From Streptomyces sp. NBC_01478 (GTDB taxonomy: Bacteria > Actinomycetota > Actinomycetes > Streptomycetales > Streptomycetaceae): DNA of 64,000 nt. The notes under the pieces were generated by a model, which worked only from the letters and a program-made list of their open reading frames with translations, made no database searches and was not told where the DNA came from. The position numbers and the translations under genes are program-made. The DNA is taken from positions 5,995,501 to 6,059,500 of the forward strand of contig NZ_CP109444.1 of NCBI RefSeq assembly GCF_036227225.1, read 5' to 3'. Within the stretch, counting starts at the first letter, position 1; the number at the start of each line of letters is the position of its first letter. Below, piece after piece: positions 17,829 through 26,264 of this stretch.

Positions 17829-18830
17829 ATGTCATCCTCTGCATCACTTCTGGGTACCGTGCCCATGCCGGCTGAGGCAGCCCGGCTCAAGCGCATCTTC
17901 GACGCCGACCGACTACTGCGAGAACTCACCTCGGTGCGTGAGCACACCTGGGACCAGCAGCGCGTCTACACCGAGGACGGCGTCGGCGCCTCGACCGACG
18001 TCGACTGGCGCTGCCTCGCCCTGCGCAGCCCCGGCGGCGACGGCGACCGCACCGACCCGGGCGGTCCCGGTCCGCAGGACTTCGCGGACACCGTCTGGCT
18101 CGACCGCATCCCGTACGTCCGCGACATCCTGGAGTCCATCCCGGCTCCGCTGCACGCGGTCCGGTTCATGGCGCTCGGCCCGGACACGGTCGGAATCGAC
18201 CACACCGACCCCAAGTACGGGCCGCGCTGGGGCGTCGGCCGGCTGCACGTGCCGGTCGTGACCAACCCCGAAGCCGTGCTCGTCCTCGACGGCGTCGAGC
18301 ACCGTTGGCAGCCGGGCGACTTCTGGTTCGGCGACTTCAGCCGTACCCACCGCGTACAGAACACCGGCAGCGACGCCCGGGTGCACCTGGTCATCGACGT
18401 CCTGGTCACCCCGGGACTGGTGGCCCTCTTCCCCGAGACCTGGCAGGAGTACTTCCGCGACGGCGAGATCCTCTTCAACCGTCAGGAGTGCCCGCAGACC
18501 GTCGAAGAACGCCGACGGCTAGGAACCACCCGCTTCTCCCTGCCTGCCACGTTCCACCTGTGGGAGGACGACACCGCGCTTTCGGCCGACCTGCCCCAGG
18601 AGACGGCGACCCTTGCGGAGGACGGCGAACGCATGGTCCTGCGCCTGCCGGGCGACCGGGTCTTCGCGCTGGTGCACCTCGGTGACCACGAGTACCGCTT
18701 CGCCGGCTGGAGCGAGGAGCGCACCCTCCAGGTCTTTCCCGACGGGCCGGACCCCCGGGTCGTCCTGCGCACCCGTGAGGGCAGCCAGGTCCACGAGCTG
18801 ACCCTGTCCGCCGAACGCCTCTCCGCCTGA
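17829..18830 (+). CDS. Aspartyl/asparaginyl beta-hydroxylase-family oxygenase
   Basis: 333 residues. The ATG at 17829 is chosen because AAGGGA sits 7 nt upstream (an in-frame ATG at 17811 lacks a site). Residues about 90-190 form a jelly-roll Fe(II)/2-oxoglutarate domain of the AspH type: GIDHTDPKYG gives the HxD pair (His125, Asp127), WGVGRLHVPVV and PGDFWFGDFSRTHRVQN the distal His (about 174), followed by DARVHLVID with the 2-oxoglutarate Arg. A C-terminal extension of about 120 residues has no family I recognise. It probably hydroxylates or otherwise oxidises the acyl or amino-acid part of the product. In dapdiamides the matching step is epoxidation by an unrelated type of oxygenase acting on an NRPS-bound substrate, which is absent here. 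Confidence 0.75.
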   Translation: MSSSASLLGTVPMPAEAARLKRIFDADRLLRELTSVREHTWDQQRVYTEDGVGASTDVDWRCLALRSPGGDGDRTDPGGPGPQDFADTVWLDRIPYVRDILESIPAPLHAVRFMALGPDTVGIDHTDPKYGPRWGVGRLHVPVVTNPEAVLVLDGVEHRWQPGDFWFGDFSRTHRVQNTGSDARVHLVIDVLVTPGLVALFPETWQEYFRDGEILFNRQECPQTVEERRRLGTTRFSLPATFHLWEDDTALSADLPQETATLAEDGERMVLRLPGDRVFALVHLGDHEYRFAGWSEERTLQVFPDGPDPRVVLRTREGSQVHELTLSAERLSA

Positions 18831-18841
18831 TCCACCACCGT

Positions 18842-18868
18842 GCGGGACGCGACGCGCTCGCGTCCCGC
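18842..18868 (+). terminator. Intergenic hairpin between the oxygenase and ATP-grasp genes
   Basis: Perfect 11-bp inverted repeat GCGGGACGCGA / TCGCGTCCCGC with a 5-nt loop, filling most of the 56-nt gap. With no T-tract and a same-strand gene 18 nt downstream, it may attenuate or protect the mRNA rather than fully terminate. Confidence 0.5.
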
Positions 18869-18886
18869 CCCCGACTGAGGGAAGCC

Positions 18887-20197
18887 ATGACAGCCGTTGT
18901 CGTCATCACCGACCTGGTCGTGCTGGCCAAGCATCTACGTCTTCTGGACCTGGCCGAACAGCGCGGCGTGACACCGCTGTTCGTGTTCGGGCCCGAGACA
19001 CCCGCCGAGGAACTCGCCCGGCACCGCGGTGACCTGGCACACCCGCTCTCCCGCATCCCGGACGAGGGCCTTCGCCACGTCACGGACACATCGCTCGAGA
19101 CGGTGCTGCGCGCGGTCACGCCATGGCTGCACGAGCACGAGGTGCGTGCGGTGCTGAACGTCGGTGAGGTGTTCGTGGAAGCCGCCGGGGCTCTTGCCCA
19201 GACCCTCGGCCTGCCCGGTCCCGGGACGCATGCGGCGCAGGTCTGCCGCAACAAGGTGCTCCAGCGTCTGGCAGCGCCCGCCCTGGCCCCGCGATGGACC
19301 CTGTTGGATACGACGCGCAGTACTGCCGCGGATGGCTGGGAGGTGTTCCCCGCCGTGCTCAAACCGGCCTCGCGGATGTCGAGTTCGGGTGTCCGAGCGG
19401 TCATGGGGCCGACCGCGGTCCGCCCGCTCCTGCCCGACTACGGTGCGGATGAGCTGCTGTTGCTCGAGGAGCGGATCGAAGGCCGTGAGTTCTCCGTCGA
19501 GACGCTGGTACGTGACGGCTCTGTGCTGTGGGCGGGCATCACGGCGAAGGACACCAATGAATCCGACACCTCGTTCTTCACCGAGACCGGCCACACCTCG
19601 CCCGCGCCCCATCTCACCCCGGACCAGGAGCGGCTGCTGCTCGGGGCCAACGCGGAGTTCCTGCGGTCCGTTCGGTTCGGCACCGGCATGAGCCACGCCG
19701 AGTTCCGGCTGACCGCCGATGACCGGGTGGTCCTGATGGAGGCCGCCGCTCGACCGCCTGGTGACGCCATCACGCGCCTGTGGCGGCTGGCCACCGGTAT
19801 GGATCTTGATGCGGCCCTGCTGGACCTCGTGCTCGGTGTCGAACCGGTCACCGCGTCACCGCAGCGTCGGGCCCGGCAGGCCTATCTCGACCACCCCCGG
19901 GGCCTCCTCGCGGACGTGACCGCAGACGGCGTACCCGTGCACTGGGTCAGTGAGCAGGGCCGGTGGCCGGACCTGTCGCCGATCCCGAAGGAGGCACCGC
20001 CGCGGGGGCACGCGGTCCTGGTGAGTCGGCACCACGGCGACGTGCTGGGTGACCAGTCCGACTCCAAGGGCCGGTCGGTCTCCGTCGTGGTGGACGCTCC
20101 GTTCGACGACGACATCGACGCTGCCGTGCTCGGGGCGACCCGGTCCGTCACGATCCATACCGTGCCTGTCGAGGCGCCGGAAGAAGCCGTCCGTTGA
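18887..20197 (+). CDS. ATP-grasp amide ligase 1 (DdaF-like)
   Basis: 436 residues, ATG with GAGGGAAG upstream. ATP-grasp carboxylate-amine ligase: an N-terminal pre-ATP-grasp domain, then FPAVLKPASRMSSSGVRAV (the lysine and glycine loop over ATP) near residue 163, LLLLEERIEGREFSVETLV near 190, and the metal-binding strand SHAEFRLTADDRVVLMEAAA near 280. Such enzymes form peptide bonds through an acyl-phosphate, as DdaF does when it adds a hydrophobic amino acid to fumaramoyl-DAP. The two ATP-grasp proteins in this island are clearly different sequences, so they probably make different bonds. Confidence 0.85.
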   Translation: MTAVVVITDLVVLAKHLRLLDLAEQRGVTPLFVFGPETPAEELARHRGDLAHPLSRIPDEGLRHVTDTSLETVLRAVTPWLHEHEVRAVLNVGEVFVEAAGALAQTLGLPGPGTHAAQVCRNKVLQRLAAPALAPRWTLLDTTRSTAADGWEVFPAVLKPASRMSSSGVRAVMGPTAVRPLLPDYGADELLLLEERIEGREFSVETLVRDGSVLWAGITAKDTNESDTSFFTETGHTSPAPHLTPDQERLLLGANAEFLRSVRFGTGMSHAEFRLTADDRVVLMEAAARPPGDAITRLWRLATGMDLDAALLDLVLGVEPVTASPQRRARQAYLDHPRGLLADVTADGVPVHWVSEQGRWPDLSPIPKEAPPRGHAVLVSRHHGDVLGDQSDSKGRSVSVVVDAPFDDDIDAAVLGATRSVTIHTVPVEAPEEAVR

Positions 20198-20199
20198 CC

Positions 20200-20726
20200 G
20201 GCCGCACCGGCACTGCCGACACCGCCCGTGCGGTGTGCGACGTCGACGACGCACAGGCGGTGGCCCGACGTGCCGCACGGACGATTCTCGTCTCCGGGCC
20301 ACCCGTGCCGGGGCAGCCGCCAAGGCCGCTGCCGATGACGCTTCCGGCATCGTCGGCGGCCCGCCTGTCACCGTGACACACCTCGACGGGAAGCGGTCCG
20401 GGCTACGGGTCTTCGGGCTCGGGCAGTGCTGGTTCACGGCTCCTCTGCCGCCGGAGGCCACCCTGCGGGGCCGACTCTGTGACGGCTGGACGACCGACGA
20501 CCCGGCGTACGCCGGCGGCGGGAGTCCGATCACGGAGACGATCGGCCGCGGCGGCATGGCCGCCGCGGCCATGCCCTTGCAGGATCACTCCGCCGGCACA
20601 CCTGCCGACATGATTCGACTCACCGAGTACATGTACGGCGTCACGCCGGGGGAACATCCCGAGCACCGGACTCCTGCGCTCGCCTACCGCGGTGTGCCAT
20701 GCGGCACTTCGGCCGGCCCCACATGA
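20200..20726 (+). pseudogene. Fragment of a DUF1116 (AllG/YlbE-like) gene
   Basis: From about 20370 to the stop at 20726 the plus strand reads GLRVFGLGQCWFTAPLPPEA, then GGSPITETIGRGGMAAAAMP, MYGVTPGEHPEHRTPALAYR and GVPCGTSAG. This resembles the C-terminal part of DUF1116 proteins, linked to oxamate/allantoin metabolism. The preceding 170 nt look coding in a second frame (TTG 20194, overlapping the ATP-grasp stop), implying a frameshift near 20300-20340. The N-terminal two thirds of the family are missing. Either a decayed gene or a short relic kept between two cluster genes. Confidence 0.5.
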
Positions 20727-20740
20727 TCTGGGAGAACCCC

Positions 20741-21982
20741 GTGACACCCTCGCCCCCCTCCCGTCCGGACACGGCGACGGAGTCGGCCGTCGTCCCGGAC
20801 GGCGCCGACCGCCCGGCCGTGTTCCCCTCGTCATCCGGCTCCCTGCGCAACTGGCTCGCGGTCATCGCCGTAGGTATGGGCGTTTTCGCCTTCACCACCA
20901 CCGAGATGGTCCCGATCGGACTGCTCCCCGCCATGAGCCGTGACCTGGGCGCCTCCGAGGGCACTGTCGGCCTGTCGGTAACCCTGTACGGCGCGATCGC
21001 GGGCCTGTTCGCACCCGTTCTCACGGTGGCGACGCGCAGGCTTGATCGCCGCAGACTGCTCCTTCTGGTGCTCTGCGTCTTCGTCGGAGGGAACGTCTTC
21101 ACCGCGCTGTCGTCGTCGTACGCGGTCCTGATGGTCTCGCGGCTGCTGACGGGATTCGCCCACGGCGTGATGTGGTCGATTGCGGCGAGTATCGCCATCC
21201 GCCTCGTCTCCTCGGACCAAGCGGTCCGTGCCACGGCGGTCGTCTTCAGCGGTATCTCCATCGCATCCGTCGTCGGCGTGCCGTTCGGCACCTTGATCGG
21301 TCAGTCCGACTGGCGTATCGCGTTCTGGGCGATCGCCGGGATCGGCGTCCTGATCCTCGTTGCTGTGATCTTCCTTGTGCCGTCCCTCGAACCTCGTGCC
21401 GTGGTGCGCCTGGCCGAACTGCCCAAGCTGCTGCGGGACGGCAATCTCCGTACCGCCACCCTCGTCACAGCGGCGGTGGTGATCGGCCACTTCGCCGCGT
21501 ACACGTACGTCGCGCCTTTCCTGGAGCAGGACGCGGGTATCCCGTCCGGCTGGGTCAGCGGTCTGCTCCTGCTGTACGGGGTGGCCGGCGTGGTCGGCAA
21601 CTTCGCGGGCGGCGCGGCGGCGCGCGCACTGCGTACCGCCACCCTTGCCTGCATCCTGCTGCTCACCACTGCCGTCGTACTCCTCGTGGTCAACGGCCGG
21701 TGGCATCCCGGGACAATCGCCCTGCTGCTGGTCTGGGGCATCGCCTATGCCGCGCTGCCGGTCTGCCTGCAGACCCTCGTCTTCGCCAGCGCTCCCCAGG
21801 CTCCCGAGGCAGCGACGTCGCTGTACATCTGCGCCTTCAACGTCTCCATCGCGCTGGGCGCGCTGGCCGGAGGGTGGGTCGTGGACGCTTCCGGTCCGTC
21901 CGCGGTGATGTTCCTCGGCGCCGGATTCACTGTGGTCGCCGCCCTGCTGATGACCCGGTACCGCATCGCGCGCCCCGAGTAG
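20741..21982 (+). CDS. MFS exporter, DHA1 type
   Basis: 413 residues with 12 hydrophobic segments. The start is GTG 20741 with GGGAG 6 nt upstream, and an upstream in-frame ATG (20699) lies inside the relic gene. The N-terminal motif FAFTTTEMVPIGLLPAMSRD and the following LSVTLYGAIAGLFAPVL, MVSRLLTGFAHGVMWS resemble the sugar/drug exporters of the SotB/Bcr kind. It is the only transporter inside the island and takes the place that the MFS gene ddaE has in the dapdiamide cluster, so it most likely exports the product and gives self-resistance. Confidence 0.85.
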   Translation: MTPSPPSRPDTATESAVVPDGADRPAVFPSSSGSLRNWLAVIAVGMGVFAFTTTEMVPIGLLPAMSRDLGASEGTVGLSVTLYGAIAGLFAPVLTVATRRLDRRRLLLLVLCVFVGGNVFTALSSSYAVLMVSRLLTGFAHGVMWSIAASIAIRLVSSDQAVRATAVVFSGISIASVVGVPFGTLIGQSDWRIAFWAIAGIGVLILVAVIFLVPSLEPRAVVRLAELPKLLRDGNLRTATLVTAAVVIGHFAAYTYVAPFLEQDAGIPSGWVSGLLLLYGVAGVVGNFAGGAAARALRTATLACILLLTTAVVLLVVNGRWHPGTIALLLVWGIAYAALPVCLQTLVFASAPQAPEAATSLYICAFNVSIALGALAGGWVVDASGPSAVMFLGAGFTVVAALLMTRYRIARPE

Positions 21983-22053
21983 CACATTCTGTCCCTTCCC
22001 TGCTCTGTCTGTGCTCTATCCGTGCATCCAACGCTCCCAACGAAAGAGTCACC

Positions 22054-23331
22054 ATGCCGACACTGACCCAAAAAGACCACGTAGTAATTGTGGACGCCTA
22101 CTCGGGCGGCCGATACCTGATCCCGGCCTTCCAATCTCTTGGATATCCGGTCATTCACGTTCAGTCCGGATCGGTTGGTCCCTTTTCTCGTGACAACGAA
22201 GTGGCGGCGGCCCGCGCCGACATTCACCTGGTCAACGATGGTGACGTCAGCGCATTGGTGGAGACTCTGCGTGCGGCGTCAACACGGATTGTGCTGGCGG
22301 GGAGCGAGGGCGGAGTACTCCTTGCCGATCAACTGGCAGACAGCTTGGACCTGCCATTTCGCAATCACACAGAACTGTCCATGGCACGACGCGACAAGTT
22401 CGACATGCAGGATCAGCTCCGAAAGGCGGGCGTGGCGAGCATCAAGCAAGCTCGCGTCACCGATGCCGAGGAGCTTGATGCCTGGCTGACCTCGCATGGC
22501 GCATATCCCGTTGTGGTCAAGCCGCTGCTCAGTGCGGCGACAGAATCTGTGTTTGTGTGTCACTCGCATGCTGAAGCCCATAAAGCCCTCGATGTGATCA
22601 TCGGGAGTACCGACCTGTTTGGGAACCGGAACGATGCGGCGGTATGTCAGGAGTTTCTGGTCGGTGTCGAGTATGTGATCAACGGTATTGCCTGCCAAGG
22701 GCGTTGCTCCATTACGGAGGCATGGCAATCCGACAAGGTCGACAACCACGGATTTCATGTCTACGACACGCAGTACCTCTTCTGTGAAGAAGATCCGGGC
22801 TTTACGGAGATAACCGAGTACGTCGGTGACGCATGCCGTGCACTCGGGCTTGTGAACGGTCCTTTCCATGCCGAAGTGATGCTTACGGACAGGGGCCCCG
22901 TATTGATCGAGGTCGGAGCGCGTATCGCGGGTGGTGCCGATCCGTATGTTGTCGAGAGTTGCCTGGGACACTCGCAGGTCAGGTGGGTGGTACAGGCTTC
23001 ACTGAACCCCGCCGCGTTCACTGAGGCCCGGGAACTCCTGCCGCCTGTCCCACGGTCCCAGAGGGCTGCTTACGTGTACCTGATTGCCAAGACGGAGGGG
23101 CGAGTTCGAGAAGCTGATCTCTCCAAATTCCTCAGTGTCGGCGGCGTGATGCATGTCAGTTATCAGTATGCGGCGGGTGACCGCCAAATGATAACGAAGG
23201 ATGCGATTACAGCCGCAGGAGTGGTCCTCCTGACCGCCGAAACCGAGGAAGAGCTCAACGGTCGGGTGCGTCAGGTTCGAGAAATCGAGGCTTCGATGTA
23301 TGAGGCAATAATTGACAGGGAATCAGCTTGA
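22054..23331 (+). CDS. ATP-grasp amide ligase 2
   Basis: 425 residues, ATG 22054 with GAAAGAG upstream. ATP-grasp enzyme: pre-ATP-grasp domain (HVVIVDAYSGGRYLIPAF), ATP-binding lysine in GAYPVVVKPLLSAATESVFV near residue 155, and metal-binding strand PFHAEVMLTDRGPVLIEVGA near 275. It is not a close copy of the first ligase. Codon use differs from the rest of the island: A and T at third positions are common (runs such as gtagtaattgtg), so the gene probably came from a lower-GC donor or a different history. It is the last enzyme of the cluster. It may add a second amino acid (giving a tripeptide) or an alternative residue. Confidence 0.85.
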   Translation: MPTLTQKDHVVIVDAYSGGRYLIPAFQSLGYPVIHVQSGSVGPFSRDNEVAAARADIHLVNDGDVSALVETLRAASTRIVLAGSEGGVLLADQLADSLDLPFRNHTELSMARRDKFDMQDQLRKAGVASIKQARVTDAEELDAWLTSHGAYPVVVKPLLSAATESVFVCHSHAEAHKALDVIIGSTDLFGNRNDAAVCQEFLVGVEYVINGIACQGRCSITEAWQSDKVDNHGFHVYDTQYLFCEEDPGFTEITEYVGDACRALGLVNGPFHAEVMLTDRGPVLIEVGARIAGGADPYVVESCLGHSQVRWVVQASLNPAAFTEARELLPPVPRSQRAAYVYLIAKTEGRVREADLSKFLSVGGVMHVSYQYAAGDRQMITKDAITAAGVVLLTAETEEELNGRVRQVREIEASMYEAIIDRESA

Positions 23332-24030
23332 TGAAGCACGCTGCCGCAGCGCCGGCTCATCGCGTTGGATAGAATCCGGCAGAAATGAAACTTTCCTCAT
23401 GTTGATTTCTTAACCTCGGCGATTCTTCAGCGGGGTCTCGACGTTGAGCGGTCTGGCGGTTCGTCCGTAATTTCCCTCGGTGTGTGAGGGCGGGCCGTCG
23501 CGTGTCGCTGCGGGGTGCGTCGGGTTCCACGGGTCCGATGACTGCGAGGTGTCCTCCTTGCGTTGTTGGTGGGGTTGGTTCCGGTCCCTCGTGGGATCGG
23601 AAGGCCCAGGGGTGCCGGGTGTGGCTTGGGTGTGTCAGCCCGTTGGTGGCTCGAGGGGAGGTGCTGACGAACCGGGCAGTCGCCTGCTGATGGATGATCC
23701 TGTCCGTGGAATGCCGCCCCGGACCTGCCCGAGCCCCCGACGCCCACGCACACCAGGCCATCTGACGGGCGGTTTTCACGACGCACGGGGCTCATTGAGG
23801 CGAGGAAGGCCAGGACTCAGCCAAGAGCCAGAGTGTCGACGTTCAGCTTTCACGGCAGCAGTGGCGGAGCGATGGCCGCCCGAGGGCTGAGAACCGCGAG
23901 GTCTCGCAGTAGCGTGCTGCGACCATGCTGACCTGCACCGACGCCGGATGCGTTCCCGGAATCAAGGAGCCGCGTTCCCGACCGACTCTGCAAGAGGGCC
24001 CTGGCCTGCGGCTTGTTGATTTCCCGCAAG
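23332..24030. other. Gene-poor stretch right of the biosynthetic island
   Basis: No credible gene or recognisable domain on either strand. Frames here are open only because of GC bias. It separates the last ATP-grasp gene from two decayed genes and marks the right border of the island. Confidence 0.4.
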
Positions 24031-24521
24031 GCCCGGCGATCGCCGCGCGCATCCCGCCCGCGCAGGGCACCCACACCTCGCCCGCGGGGACTTCGCCGAT
24101 ACGGCCGTGCAGTTCGTGGACGGGTATGTGCACCGAGCCGTCGAGGTGGCCGTCCGCGTGCTCGGAGTCGGCGGCGCACGTCGAGGACGACCACAGTCTC
24201 GCCCCGGTCACGGACATCGGCGAGGTGGGCGGCCAGGTCGGCGAAGGTGGCGCGCGGGAAGGAGCGCGGCTCCGTTCCCTCCGGCACCCACGCGCGCGGC
24301 TCGCCGGTGGCGGCAGCGGCCGGCCGGTCGATGCCGACGCGGACCAACTCCCGTTGCGCCGCGGCGATCTGCTCGGGCGTGTCGGCGAGCAGCGTGACGG
24401 GCTCGCCCCACGGGATCAGCCAGGCCAGGTAGGTGGCCGGCCTGCCCGCGCCCTCGAAGTCGAACGGGCCCGCGACATGCCCCTCGGCGAACGCGACGCG
24501 GCTGCGCAAGTCGACCACCCA
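24031..24521 (-). pseudogene. Decayed double-rhodanese segment
   Basis: Minus strand from 24521 reads EWVVDLRSRVAFAEGHVAGP, LAWLIPWGEPVTLLADTPEQ, and after a frameshift near 24170 continues SEHADGHLDGSVHIPVHELH and EVWVPCAGGMRAAIA. These are two rhodanese-like repeats, as in metallo-beta-lactamase/rhodanese sulfur enzymes, with the N-terminal hydrolase domain missing. The second repeat keeps a Cys in its CAGGMRA loop. The frameshift and truncation make it a pseudogene. Confidence 0.6.
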
Positions 24522-24743
24522 TTCACCGGCCGCCGGCCACCGGCCGCCGCGTGATCTGTGCGGCGTCGGCCGGGCCCGGCGGGGTGAGGTCGACGGGGGC
24601 GGGGCCCGCGGCGTTGGCCGTTGGTGGGCTGCTTGAGCGTGGGGTGTCTCACTCTTCATCGTCGCCTACGGCGATACGGCCATGTATGTCGAGCAGGCGC
24701 GACTGTGCCGCGGAAACGAATCACCTGGTCAGCGCACTACCTC

Positions 24744-25222
24744 TTGATCACTCAAGTCGGTGAACCATCCCATCGGCCAGAGCTTGTCGCGGCACTTGCC
24801 GCCGCGTGCGCTCTCGTGCTGACGAGTTCCTCGGCGGCTCAGGCCGGTGCTGTCGGGACGACTCCTGTCCGGACCTTCGAGTACAGCGTCGGCGGCATGA
24901 CGGTGAAGATTCCGACCGGCTGTCTGTTCACGCACATCGTCCGAGGTGGCGGCAAGAAGATCACCTACCGGACGCGGGCGTCGACTGTGCCTTCGTCGGC
25001 GCGCTGAGCAGTGGGTTCTGCAACTGGCGGATTGACTTCACGTACGCCGACACCGGCAACAGGGCCTATCGGGCATCCCGAGGGTGAACGCACCCCGAGT
25101 GCCAGATCGATCCGATGAGGAACAACTCTCCTCAGACGTTGCCTCGTTATGGAAAGGCGTGTGCGCATCTCTACGTCAACGGGGTGCGGCGGGTGAGTCA
25201 GTGTCATCACGTCACGAAGTGA
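24744..25222 (+). pseudogene. Frameshifted small secreted protein
   Basis: TTG 24744 opens a signal-peptide-like segment (VAALAAACALVLTSSSAAQA), then FEYSVGGMTVKIPTGCLFTH and VRGGGKKITY. A shift near 24968 continues AGVDCAFVGALSSGFCNWRI and DFTYADTGNRAY. A second shift gives ECQIDPMRNN and GKACAHLYVNGVRRVSQCHH before the stop at 25220-25222. The three pieces read together as one cysteine-containing secreted protein of a kind common in Streptomyces. Two frameshifts mean it is broken, unless the sequence has errors. Confidence 0.5.
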
Positions 25223-25229
25223 GCCGTTC

Positions 25230-25385
25230 ATGATCGATCAGCAGCAAGGGCGGGAGCAGTCCGGGGAGGTGCGACGCCGGTCGGTCGGGGTTGCCGCGTT
25301 CGTGGTGGGGCTGGCGGGGGCGTTCGCCCGATGGATCTGCCAGTCCTGGATGAGGAAACGGAGTAGCAGCAGAGGGAGCGAGTGA
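25230..25385 (+). CDS. Possible small membrane peptide (51 aa)
   Basis: ATG 25230, 51 residues, with one hydrophobic stretch (VGVAAFVVGLAGAFARWI) flanked by basic residues. It begins 8 nt after the pseudogene stop. There is no strong ribosome site and no known family. Listed because it is open, short and membrane-like. It may be chance. Confidence 0.25.
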   Translation: MIDQQQGREQSGEVRRRSVGVAAFVVGLAGAFARWICQSWMRKRSSSRGSE

Positions 25386-25541
25386 GCTCGGGCACCGTGC
25401 TGTGGCAGTGCGGGAAACGGTCCGGGCGTCGGCCTGGGTGATGCGCCGGTGGCCCCGCCTCGGGTGAGGACAATCACACGCTGTTCTTACCTGAGGCGGA
25501 GGCCGGGGGCGGGGTGCCAGGTGCGGGGGCTGGGTGCCGGG

Positions 25542-26195
25542 TCAGGCGGCGAGGCGTTCCGCCAACGCCTTGGCCTTCGTGGCCGCGTCGCCGAGTGCGC
25601 GCTCGCGGGAGGCCTCGTAGAGCGGGACCAGGTCGGACATCGCCGGGTTCTGCGGGGCCATGGTGAGCTCCGGGACAATGAACTCGAGGTCCGTTCCGAG
25701 GGCGTCGGAGAACACCGCGCTCAGGTAGTTCTGCACGTACTCGAAGCCCTCGCGCGGCGTCCCGGGTCCGTAGGCGCCGCCGCGGCTGGCGATCACGGTG
25801 ACCGGGGTGCCCTTGATCTTCGAGTCCTCGGTGCCCGCGGTGCGGCCCATCAGGATCACGTTGTCCAGCCAGGCCTTCAGGGTCGAGGGGATGGCGAAGT
25901 TGTACATCGGAGCGCCGATCAGCACCGCGTCCGCCTGCTCCAGCTCCTCTATGAGCTTCACGCGCTCGGCGAAGGCCGCCGCCTGCTCGGGCGTGTGCGT
26001 GGCCGGGTCGGCGAAGCCGGCGGTGTGGGCGTCGGCGGTGATGTGCGGGACGGGGTTCGCGGCGAGGTCGCGGTGGATCACCGTGCCCTCCGGGTGCTGC
26101 TCCTCCCACGACGTGCGGAAGGCGTCCGTCACGGCGCGGGACGCGGAGGCGCCGGAGGGGAACACGGAGGAGTCGATGTGCAGGAGCGTGGCCAT
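25542..26195 (-). CDS. azoR: FMN-dependent NADH-azoreductase
   Basis: 217-residue flavodoxin-fold oxidoreductase. LLHIDSSVFPSGASASRAV is the N-terminal FMN phosphate loop, IGAPMYNFAIPSTLKAWLDN near residue 95 the isoalloxazine-binding loop, and VIASRGGAYGPGTPREGFEY near 140 the third contact. AzoR enzymes reduce quinones and azo compounds with NADH through FMN, protecting against electrophiles. It is divergent from an HxlR-family regulator across a 140-bp AT-richer gap, the usual arrangement for a quinone-responsive switch. The start is ATG 26195. Longer in-frame starts run into the promoter. Confidence 0.9.
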   Translation of the reverse strand: MATLLHIDSSVFPSGASASRAVTDAFRTSWEEQHPEGTVIHRDLAANPVPHITADAHTAGFADPATHTPEQAAAFAERVKLIEELEQADAVLIGAPMYNFAIPSTLKAWLDNVILMGRTAGTEDSKIKGTPVTVIASRGGAYGPGTPREGFEYVQNYLSAVFSDALGTDLEFIVPELTMAPQNPAMSDLVPLYEASRERALGDAATKAKALAERLAA

Positions 26196-26264
26196 GGGGG
26201 TCTCCGGGGGTTGAGCGCGTGCCGAGTGGCGCGCACTGAGGCTGTTCTCAGTAGCTGAAGTTTT

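Noticed and set aside
11156..23331. Siderophore cluster (staphyloferrin B-like) because of SbnA/SbnB
   Set aside because: No IucA/IucC-type NIS synthetase, no iron transporter and no siderophore receptor. The ligases present are of AMP-forming and ATP-grasp types.
23332..24030. Several short open frames of 60-140 codons on both strands
   Set aside because: None has a ribosome site, domain or codon pattern of a real gene.
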